Source: a virus. Taken from it: DNA of 20,020 nt. Made by a program: the position numbers and the translations under genes. The notes under the pieces are model-generated. The model did not search any database and was not told where the DNA came from. It was given only the letters and a program-made list of their open reading frames with translations. Location of the stretch: the IMG/VR virus record IMGVR_UViG_3300047369_000739, positions 1-20,020 of that record; one strand, written 5' to 3'. Positions 7,624 through 14,118 of the stretch are shown here, in pieces. Each line of letters opens with the position of its first letter. Positions within the stretch are counted from its first letter, which is position 1.

Positions 7624-7634
7624 ACTATATGATA
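7608..7634. repeat. 11-bp perfect inverted repeat containing the start codon of the next gene
   Basis: TATCATATAGT (7608-7618) is the exact reverse complement of ACTATATGATA (7624-7634), with loop ATATA. The ATG at 7629-7631 is in the right arm. The right arm shares the nonamer ACTATATGA (7624-7632) with the start region of the preceding gene (6509-6517). It may be an operator over the -10 region or an RNA hairpin that hides the start in read-through transcripts. Confidence 0.75.
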
Positions 7635-8090
7635 AACTTCTACAAACCCAACTCAAAGAACTCAGGCAACGCTTTTGGTTTTCGCCTTGGTGTAAAAGGA
7701 AAAACAGACGAGCCTTGCTTGTATATGACGGCGGTTCAGCAACACTCTTGGGACCCAAAGAAGCGAAGTGGCTCGTTCTCTGGTAACTCTAAAAACCCAG
7801 AGAAATCTGCATCAATTAAGTTTAATGAGTCTGAGCTTGGCGGCTTTATTTACGCCATAGAAAACTATGAAAAATTTAATGCTTTTCATAGCTTTGACGA
7901 CAATAAAACTTCAATATCTTTAAGTCCATATACAAAAAACGACGGTACAAAAGCTTTTTCCTTCTCCGTTACTAGAAACTCCGCCAACAAATTTGGTATA
8001 GGTATGGAAATGTCTGAAGCTTATTTGTTAGCAAATTATTTTAAATTTGTATTAAACAAAATTTTTACTTACAGAACTCAATCTAAGTAA
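7629..8090 (+). CDS. small phage protein, possible single-stranded DNA-binding protein
   Basis: The product has 153 residues from ATG 7629. A TTG at 7593 in the same frame would add 12 residues but coincides with the putative -35 element, and the protein looks complete from MINFYKPNSKNSGNAFGF. The text is rich in beta-strand and polar residues: LYMTAVQQHSWD, SIKFNESELGGFIYAIEN, FNAFHSFDDNKTSISLSP and KAFSFSVTRN, ending in an amphipathic helix (SEAYLLANYFKFVLNKIF). One domain of four strands and a helix, with lysines and aromatics, recalls PC4/Whirly-type ssDNA-binding proteins. Replicase genes lie upstream and an annealing-protein candidate downstream, which fits, but the family is not certain. 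TAATG overlaps the next gene, so it opens that operon. Confidence 0.7.
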   Translation: MINFYKPNSKNSGNAFGFRLGVKGKTDEPCLYMTAVQQHSWDPKKRSGSFSGNSKNPEKSASIKFNESELGGFIYAIENYEKFNAFHSFDDNKTSISLSPYTKNDGTKAFSFSVTRNSANKFGIGMEMSEAYLLANYFKFVLNKIFTYRTQSK

Positions 8091-9946
8091 TGAGAAAAAA
8101 AACTGTACTTATACACTCTAACTTTTGTAAAGCTTTTACTGGTTTCGGTAAAAACAGCAAGAATATACTTAAATACTTATACAAGACAGGAAAGTATAAT
8201 GTAGTCGAAGCCGCAAACATGAGGATGTCTGGGGACGAGGAGCTTGATCTTCTGCCTTGGAAAAGTTTTGGAGCTATACCTAAGAATTATTCCTCTCTCT
8301 CTGCGGAGGACAAAAGGAAAGCTGGGTACGGTTATTTTGAAATAGACAAGATTGTCGAGGAGGTTAGACCTGATGTGTATATAGGTATAGAAGATATATG
8401 GGCTTTCACAGACTACCACCGCAAGCCTTGGTGGAATAAAGTAAGTTCAATGGTTTGGACTACTCTTGATAGCTTGCCCATTTTACCTCAAGCAGTTCAG
8501 TATGCCCCAAAAATAAAAAACTATTTTGTATGGGCTAGTTTTGCTGAGAAAGCTTTTAAAGAAATGGGTTATGACCACGTAAAAACGTTGCGTGGCTCTT
8601 TGGATACTGAAACTTTTTACAGAATGTCTGACGATGAAAGATGTCAACTGAGAAAGTTCCACGATATTAACCAGGATGACTTCATTGTTGGTTTTGTGTT
8701 TAGGAATCAATTAAGAAAATCAGTCCCCAATCTGCTTGATGGTTTTAAGATTTTTAAAGAAGCAAACCCCAACGCAAGGCTTTTGCTTCACACTCACTGG
8801 GGAGAAGGTTGGGATATAAACAGGCTTCTGGATGAAAAAAAGATAAGCAGAAATGACGTACTCACAACCTACTTCTGCTCCTCCTGTAATTCGTATCACG
8901 TTAAAACATTTACAGGTCAAAAGCAAACATGTAGAGAATGTGGAGAGCAAACTCTAAACACAACCAATGTTTCTCAAGGCTGTTCTGAAGAACAACTCAA
9001 TCAGGTTTACAACCTTATGGATGTTTACTGTCATGCGTTCACCAGTGGAGGTCAAGAAATCCCAGTTCAAGAAGCTAAACTTACAGAACTCATAACCTTG
9101 GTTACCGACTATTCTTGTGGTGAAGATAGTTGTTCTGAGGAGAGCGGCGGTTTACCACTTAGTTGGCACGAATACAGAGAGCCTGGAACACAATTCATAA
9201 AAGCTTCTACTGATGCTGACAGCATTAATCAAAAGCTGCAAACCGTATACGAGATGAGCAAAGAGGAAAAAGTTTCTCTAGGAAAGAAGTCTAGGCAATG
9301 GGTTATTGACAACTTCTCCATTGAAGTTGTAGGTAAAAAACTCGAGGAAATCATTGACTCTATGCCTTATCTTGATGATGACGTTGATATTAAGAATTTT
9401 ATTTTTAATGAGTTTTATGAAATGCGTCAAGGTTTAAGTAATGACGATTTTGTAATTGACATTTATAAAAACATCTTGCATGAAGACGTAGACCAAAACA
9501 CTGAAGGATTTCAAAAATGGCGCTTAGATTTGGAAACAGGAAAGGTTAATCAAGAACAGCTATATCATCACTTCATAGAGGTTGCAAGAAAAGAAAACTT
9601 AAAAAAGCCTGTCGCATTTGAAGATATGCTTTCGAAAGATGACAAGGGTAAAAGAATTGCTGTTATCATACCTCAGTCTGGTACAGATTTATTGTTTATT
9701 AATTCTCTAATGAAGAACTTGCAAAAAAAGCACAAAAATCATAACATATATATTTTCACTAAACCAGAGTTTTTCGAATATATAGAAGACAATCCCAATG
9801 TGTATAAGTGCTTGCCATATTCAGAAGGTCTTGACAATCCAATTTCAATGGAGGGTTTTGGTGAACACGAAGGTTTTTTTGAAGCGGCTTATTACCCATC
9901 GACTACGACCCAAAAGGTTCCATGCTACATACATAACGGAAATTAA
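8090..9946 (+). CDS. GT4-type glycosyltransferase with zinc ribbon, DUF4214-like segment and N-terminal half of a GT9 domain
   Basis: This 618-aa multidomain protein begins with a GT-B glycosyltransferase of the GT4 group (about 1-425). It has IHSNFCKAFTGFGKNSKNIL at the N terminus, VGFVFRNQLRKSVPNLLDGF as the second Rossmann strand, and TSGGQEIPVQEAKLTE as the donor-binding E-x-P-x-x-E region. A zinc-ribbon insertion with C263, C266, C281 and C284 interrupts the C-terminal Rossmann domain. Residues about 451-502 (FVIDIYKNILHEDVDQ, then a GFQKWRLDL stretch) look like DUF4214, often attached to surface or sugar-transfer proteins. From about 516 (KRIAVIIPQSGTDLLFINSL) a heptosyltransferase-like GT9 N domain starts and is cut off by TAA at 9944. 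The rest of that fold is encoded by the next gene in the same frame. Sugar and acceptor are unknown; phage DNA, capsid or host envelope are all possible. Confidence 0.8.
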   Translation: MRKKTVLIHSNFCKAFTGFGKNSKNILKYLYKTGKYNVVEAANMRMSGDEELDLLPWKSFGAIPKNYSSLSAEDKRKAGYGYFEIDKIVEEVRPDVYIGIEDIWAFTDYHRKPWWNKVSSMVWTTLDSLPILPQAVQYAPKIKNYFVWASFAEKAFKEMGYDHVKTLRGSLDTETFYRMSDDERCQLRKFHDINQDDFIVGFVFRNQLRKSVPNLLDGFKIFKEANPNARLLLHTHWGEGWDINRLLDEKKISRNDVLTTYFCSSCNSYHVKTFTGQKQTCRECGEQTLNTTNVSQGCSEEQLNQVYNLMDVYCHAFTSGGQEIPVQEAKLTELITLVTDYSCGEDSCSEESGGLPLSWHEYREPGTQFIKASTDADSINQKLQTVYEMSKEEKVSLGKKSRQWVIDNFSIEVVGKKLEEIIDSMPYLDDDVDIKNFIFNEFYEMRQGLSNDDFVIDIYKNILHEDVDQNTEGFQKWRLDLETGKVNQEQLYHHFIEVARKENLKKPVAFEDMLSKDDKGKRIAVIIPQSGTDLLFINSLMKNLQKKHKNHNIYIFTKPEFFEYIEDNPNVYKCLPYSEGLDNPISMEGFGEHEGFFEAAYYPSTTTQKVPCYIHNGN

Positions 9947-9949
9947 AAA

Positions 9950-11113
9950 ATGTCTCACATCTTAAAAGAATACTCCAAAAACCTAGAGGTCGACCCATCA
10001 AGACCTATTGTTAATAAGCATTACTACCCAGTAACGCCAGAGAAATACATTGTCATCTATAACGAGCAATCAATAGATTCCAAATGTTATCGTTATTACT
10101 CATTGGCTATTGATTTGATCAAGCCAGAACTCCACAAGCTTGGAATTAAAGTGGTTCTTATTGGTTCTGGAAAAGACATTACAGACAGGGCTGATTTTAT
10201 TTATCCTAATTTGAACTTCAGGAAAAACGCATACATAGTATCAAAAGCTGAGTTGCTTATTTCTGTTGATAATGCTATAGCACAATTTGCCAGTCACGAA
10301 GATGTTCCTGTGGTTGGATTGTATGGAAATGTTTATTCTTCTGTTACAACACCATACTGGTTGAGCAAAAAAAGAAAAGTTGACTTAGAGCCTAAGTGGA
10401 AAGTAAAGCCAAGCTTGTCTCTTTCTGACCCAGAAGATTCTATCAACAACATTCCTGCAGAAAGAATAGCGGAATCGGTTTTTAAACTTTTGAAGCCAGG
10501 GTCTAACTTAAAAATTAATTTTAAAACAAAATTAAAAAACAAACATAAAGATTTTGAAATAGATGTTATTCCTACAAAATATGTGCCAGCGCCTGTTTTC
10601 GAGAACTCCGTTTTAAATCTGCGTTTGGATAGAGCCGAAATCAATCAAGAAGCTTTTTATACTTATTGTTCAAATCATAAATGTAACATATTAATAGAGG
10701 ATGCTGTTCTGAAACCAGAAACAATAGATCCTTTTCATTACAATGTGAATTCAATCCAACTTACGCTTACGAAAGACATAGGCGATATACCTAAAGAATA
10801 TTTTGTTTACTTTAAAAAAAGGAATATAGATTTCAAGATAGTTGTAAAGAACAAAGACATCTTAGATGAAACCCGCTTTAAGTACTTCGATCAAAAGGTT
10901 GAATTTAACTGCCCAATACAACAAAAGCCTCAAAACGTAAGTGATGGAGATAGATTTTTCTCTTTTAAATTGGTTGTTGATGGAGGTAAAATTTACAAAT
11001 CTACGTATCATTGGAAAAATAACATTGACAATGGAGACAATATAGTGGATAATGCTGATTACTGGGAAGAATTAGATTACTTTTATATTTATGAACAAGA
11101 CAGAAACCAATAA
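9950..11113 (+). CDS. C-terminal half of GT9-like glycosyltransferase plus an extra domain
   Basis: This 387-aa protein begins MSHILKEYSKNLEVDPSRP, which corresponds to the helix linking the two Rossmann domains of GT9 (heptosyltransferase) enzymes. It then shows the second Rossmann domain: KYIVIYNEQ, LGIKVVLIGSG, AELLISVDNAIAQFASHEDV and VPVVGLYGN match the family's donor-binding half. It has no N-terminal GT9 domain of its own; that half lies at the end of the preceding gene. The stop there and this ATG are separated by one AAA codon and the frame is unchanged. The two proteins may assemble into one enzyme, or the stop may sometimes be read through. Residues from about 185 to the end form another, unrecognised domain. 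The 3' end overlaps the next gene by 23 bases. Confidence 0.75.
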   Translation: MSHILKEYSKNLEVDPSRPIVNKHYYPVTPEKYIVIYNEQSIDSKCYRYYSLAIDLIKPELHKLGIKVVLIGSGKDITDRADFIYPNLNFRKNAYIVSKAELLISVDNAIAQFASHEDVPVVGLYGNVYSSVTTPYWLSKKRKVDLEPKWKVKPSLSLSDPEDSINNIPAERIAESVFKLLKPGSNLKINFKTKLKNKHKDFEIDVIPTKYVPAPVFENSVLNLRLDRAEINQEAFYTYCSNHKCNILIEDAVLKPETIDPFHYNVNSIQLTLTKDIGDIPKEYFVYFKKRNIDFKIVVKNKDILDETRFKYFDQKVEFNCPIQQKPQNVSDGDRFFSFKLVVDGGKIYKSTYHWKNNIDNGDNIVDNADYWEELDYFYIYEQDRNQ

Positions 11114-11936
11114 ACAACCTAAAGCGGCAGACAAAAAGAAGACAGTAAAGAAAGCCGCAAAAAAAACAACCAAGAAAAGCCCTAAAGCTAAAAAGCCTTT
11201 TGGTCCAGATCTCTACAAAAGAGATGAACACGGATTGCTTAATAGTGTTGAGTATAATTTTAATGAAGACGGCTCTGTTAATTGGCGATCTATGATCAAG
11301 CCAGAGTTCCTCTATCCAAACAAGGGGTGGTTTGACATGAGAAACCAACAAACCCCAACATCTATAGAAGGGCTTAAAGACAATCAGCTTTTGATTATGC
11401 TTGGTGGCATAAAGGACCTTGCTCGTTTGCGGGGTTTTCAGAGCGTTCGCTTTTCAACAGAGCGGGAAGAGGATTATGTTACCGCTAAATGTTCGATACA
11501 GTGGAATGGGATTTACGAAACTGGTAATTGCTTTACTACTTACGAAGATGTTGCTAATGCTACGGCAGAAAATACAGACGACTTTTGTTACAAGTTTCTT
11601 GAAACCATTGCTTGCAATAGAGCCTTTGTTCGCTGTGTCCGTAATTTTTTAAACATCAACATTGTTGGTGCTGACGAGATTGACAAGTCAAACGGTAAGA
11701 CGGCATCCAAACCCTCTGTACAACCCACCAGCAATAGCCCTATTACGCCCTCAGGTTTGCTTGAGAAGACTTTAAAAGAAAAGCATGGTGTAGAGTCGTT
11801 CGATGCATTCAAGGACCTACTGAGGGATTTATGGAAGTCTGAGAAGTATGTTAACGAATCGGTAAAAGATTGGGGTGGTTTTTCAGATATACCAGCGAAA
11901 GAAGCCAGAAAACTTATTGGCATAATCTCTAAATGA
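11091..11936 (+). CDS. possible Rad52/Sak-like single-strand annealing protein
   Basis: The 281-aa product has a very basic N-terminal tail (1-36, KKTVKKAAKKTTKK and similar), a central alpha/beta domain and a small C-terminal helical segment after a Ser/Pro/Thr linker (about 200-220). The centre runs from GGIKDLARLRGFQSVRF through VTAKCSIQWNGIYETGNCF to a helix FLETIACNRAFVRCVRNFLNI (169-189). A beta hairpin followed by a helix ending in an Arg-rich repeat resembles the Rad52/Sak annealing fold, where the helix reads 'A.tkAlkRAl..fG'. I judge this a plausible phage annealing protein that would act with the ssDNA-binding candidate at the head of this operon, but the match is loose. The ATG at 11091 overlaps the preceding gene by 23 bases; the next Met is residue 68, inside the domain. 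ATGA overlaps the following gene. Confidence 0.45.
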   Translation: MNKTETNKQPKAADKKKTVKKAAKKTTKKSPKAKKPFGPDLYKRDEHGLLNSVEYNFNEDGSVNWRSMIKPEFLYPNKGWFDMRNQQTPTSIEGLKDNQLLIMLGGIKDLARLRGFQSVRFSTEREEDYVTAKCSIQWNGIYETGNCFTTYEDVANATAENTDDFCYKFLETIACNRAFVRCVRNFLNINIVGADEIDKSNGKTASKPSVQPTSNSPITPSGLLEKTLKEKHGVESFDAFKDLLRDLWKSEKYVNESVKDWGGFSDIPAKEARKLIGIISK

Positions 11937-12391
11937 TTAAAAGGATTACAGACCCAGAAGACCTTAAGAAAGCTGTTGATGATTTACATGTTTTATTTGA
12001 GGACGAAGACAAGTCTTTTGCGCATGTTTTAGGCTTAAGGCATAATAAAGAAACAATTATAAATAGCTTCTCGAACGCCAAAATTTTAGCTTTCGATGTG
12101 TTTGTCTGGGGTAATAAAGAAGGTGACAATTATGATGCTCTAGGAATTTTCATTAATGACAAGAGTATTAAATTTGGCATAAATATATTGTCTGAGTTTT
12201 TGTGGTTATCTAAAAACCCGAAGGCTGGATTCAAAATTCTAAAAGAAGCCACAAACTTAGCAAGAGAAAAGAACATAAGCTATGTATCGTTATCAACAGT
12301 AGACAACCACCCACTGTCTGAAAGAAACGAAAAACTTTACGAGAAGTTGGGTTTTGTTAAAGACTCTACGACATTTATAGGAAAATTATGA
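11933..12391 (+). CDS. GNAT-like acetyltransferase domain protein
   Basis: The product has 152 residues. The C-terminal third has the GNAT pattern: a long helix after a short loop (NPKAGFKILKEATNLAREKN), a strand YVSLSTVDNHP, and the final ERNEKLYEKLGFVKDST, where the family places 'N..a..lYeklGF'. The middle, GNKEGDNYDALGIFINDKS, would be the central beta sheet. The acetyl-CoA pyrophosphate loop (usually Q/RxxGxG/A) is degenerate here (SKNPKAGFKIL keeps only one glycine), so binding of acetyl-CoA is uncertain. The N terminus (ITDPEDLKKAVDDLHVLF) is the usual first helix. The ATG overlaps the preceding stop as ATGA, and its own stop overlaps the next gene as ATGA. Substrate is unknown. Confidence 0.7.
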   Translation: MIKRITDPEDLKKAVDDLHVLFEDEDKSFAHVLGLRHNKETIINSFSNAKILAFDVFVWGNKEGDNYDALGIFINDKSIKFGINILSEFLWLSKNPKAGFKILKEATNLAREKNISYVSLSTVDNHPLSERNEKLYEKLGFVKDSTTFIGKL

Positions 12392-12564
12392 ACAATAAAG
12401 CTGCAAAAAAAATAAGATCAATCATCAATCCCGAAGATGCAATAACAAGAAAAGTGTATCGAAGGGCTAAAAAGCAATACAAGAAAACCCCAAAACCTTT
12501 AAGGGCTGAGTTCTTATCTGCTCTGGAGAAGATGCTTGGTGGAAATAAGGAGAACAGAGATTAA
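12388..12564 (+). CDS. 58-aa basic protein of unknown function
   Basis: A short gene starting at ATG 12388, four bases before the end of the GNAT gene (ATGA overlap), with AGGA 6-9 bases upstream. It ends with TAA at 12562-12564. The product is strongly basic and helical: AAKKIRSIINPEDAITRKVY, then RRAKKQYKKTPKPLRAEF and LSALEKMLGG. No motif is recognised; small basic nucleic-acid-binding or phage accessory roles are possible. Its stop codon overlaps that of the converging tail gene in TTAA. Confidence 0.7.
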   Translation: MNNKAAKKIRSIINPEDAITRKVYRRAKKQYKKTPKPLRAEFLSALEKMLGGNKENRD

Positions 12565-12579
12565 AAAGAATCTCTTTTA
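12556..12579 (+). terminator. weak terminator-like hairpin over the convergent stop codons
   Basis: AGAGATT (12556-12562) pairs exactly with AATCTCT (12569-12575) over a 6-base loop, and is followed by TTTTAT starting within the right arm at 12575. The stem is only 7 bp and AT-rich, so it could be a weak terminator for the plus-strand operon. Both stop codons lie in or next to this stem. No equivalent U-run exists on the minus strand. Confidence 0.35.
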
Positions 12580-14117
12580 TACTTGTAGTATTCAAATTGA
12601 TGACCTGTATTGCACACTAAGTACAGTCCGCTTTCGTTGTACAGTATATTAAGATCAACAACCTCTCCAGTATTTTCATCCGTTAGTTTGAACAGTGGCA
12701 GTCCACTATTTAACGGGTCTGAAGATGTTCCAGTTGCTGTTAGTTTTATTTTCTTGTTTAAGTTCGCGTAATCATCATCTTTGTCTTTAAACTCAAAATT
12801 GTAATCAAAAGATGTATAAAGCCACTTGCCACTTTCATTTGTAGGCAGTGTTTTAAATAAGTATATTTCATCTTGATATATAGCTTTTTCGGTTGTGTAA
12901 TCTTCTTTATTTATTATTAAAGTGTCGATTATGCCAGAAGAGCCTGTTATATTATTTGTGATCTCCCCTGTTCTAAATTCATTTAGATAACTGGAATCTT
13001 TATACATAAAGAGAGCGTCTTGAGCTTGCACTGGCTTGCCAGCTTGTTCTTTTTCAAAGATTTTATGAGGACCGAACCTTACCGAGTTTCCTTTGCCTAT
13101 TGAAGAATAACCTTCAAGTGCAAAATAATAATCTTCATTCGGTTCTATTTTAAAAGATTCGTTTACTTCCAGGGTCTTGGATACCGTACCATTCACTAAT
13201 GGTATTTTGTTTTTTAGTGTCGAATCGTTTAGTTGAAACTCCTTTGTTTTTGATGCGTATAAATTTAAGTGAGATAAGTTTATTTTTTCTGATATTGAAT
13301 CAAAAAGATTAGCTTTTATTTTTATTTTAGGTTCGTCTTCTTCTATATAACCTGATGGTATTATGCCATTAGTTTCTGCATCTTCACTGTTACTCAATGC
13401 ATTCCAATTAGTTGTTCCTTCTTTGTCTTGTACTGATAACGAATCTATATAAAGAACATTTCCGTAAGCATAAAATTCTACAGAAGAAGTTTCTCCCAGA
13501 TATTTGTCTATAACTCTGGCTTTAACCCCAAAATCCTTTGTGTATGTTCCAAATATTCTTTCGTTTTCTTCTTCTGTTATTGTTATAGATTGATTTGAGC
13601 TTTTAGAATAGTTCTTGTAAATTGTAGTTCCGTTCTCCCTCAATACATCATAATGTATTGTTTTTATAAAATCTTGATTGCTAAAATTAAAATTAAATTT
13701 TACGTCTTTTTTCTTGTGTATCGCTTTGCCTATAGCCTGACCATCGTTGTCTTCTGCTTTTAAAAAACTTGGTTCAAAATCATAAACGTTAAATTTATTA
13801 GCTTCTGTTATATCTACTGTGTAAAATCCACCAGTATAACTTCCCAAGGGGTCGCACGGATTCCCAGTTTTTACAGATCTGTAGACTGTAGAGTCGTCAA
13901 AACCAGTAGAGCTTCCTGAAAAAGTCCAGAATCCGCTTCCTGAATTGTATTCAATGTTAACTTCGTGATAGTCGTAATAGTTTAGTCCAGAAGTTCCAGA
14001 GTAATATTCATAATATCCACAACTAGGGGCATACCCAGTTCCTCTCTTTAATACAATATCTCCAGATACGCTTACTGATGGTATCTTAATATACTCTGGT
14101 GTGCAACAATCGCTCAT
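12561..14117 (-). CDS. tail-tip accessory or receptor-binding protein, 518 aa
   Basis: The product has 518 residues and follows the gpJ-like gene with one base between them, at the usual place for tip-associated fibre or receptor-binding proteins. Residues 1-100 form a Tyr-, Gly- and Ser-rich beta domain (CGYYEYYSGTSGLNYYDY, GFWTFSGSSTGF) with few Cys (MSDCC at the start and an SCGYY and NPCDP pair). The middle and C terminus are beta-sandwich text, with strands like FEPSFLKAEDNDGQ and DYYFALEGYSSIGKG that could be fibronectin-like modules. Nothing enzymatic is seen. Function is inferred from position; I do not recognise a named family. There is no coiled coil or collagen-like repeat. The gene converges on the plus-strand operon. 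Confidence 0.65.
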   Translation of the reverse strand: MSDCCTPEYIKIPSVSVSGDIVLKRGTGYAPSCGYYEYYSGTSGLNYYDYHEVNIEYNSGSGFWTFSGSSTGFDDSTVYRSVKTGNPCDPLGSYTGGFYTVDITEANKFNVYDFEPSFLKAEDNDGQAIGKAIHKKKDVKFNFNFSNQDFIKTIHYDVLRENGTTIYKNYSKSSNQSITITEEENERIFGTYTKDFGVKARVIDKYLGETSSVEFYAYGNVLYIDSLSVQDKEGTTNWNALSNSEDAETNGIIPSGYIEEDEPKIKIKANLFDSISEKINLSHLNLYASKTKEFQLNDSTLKNKIPLVNGTVSKTLEVNESFKIEPNEDYYFALEGYSSIGKGNSVRFGPHKIFEKEQAGKPVQAQDALFMYKDSSYLNEFRTGEITNNITGSSGIIDTLIINKEDYTTEKAIYQDEIYLFKTLPTNESGKWLYTSFDYNFEFKDKDDDYANLNKKIKLTATGTSSDPLNSGLPLFKLTDENTGEVVDLNILYNESGLYLVCNTGHQFEYYKYKRDSF

Positions 14118-14118
14118 G

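Noticed and set aside
7593-7629. TTG start at 7593 for the 153-aa protein
   Set aside because: The TTG is part of the putative -35 element and the added residues (KTPYYHIVYNY) are encoded by the inverted repeat; the ATG at 7629 gives a complete-looking domain.
9940-9952. Programmed frameshift at the A-run between the two glycosyltransferase genes
   Set aside because: The two genes are in the same frame, so no frameshift would be needed; only stop readthrough or a base change could join them.
10333-11351. Reverse-strand open frames at 10333-10644, 11001-11351 and similar frames opposite other genes
   Set aside because: They lie opposite well-supported genes, have low-complexity or cysteine/leucine-rich shadow translations and no start signals.
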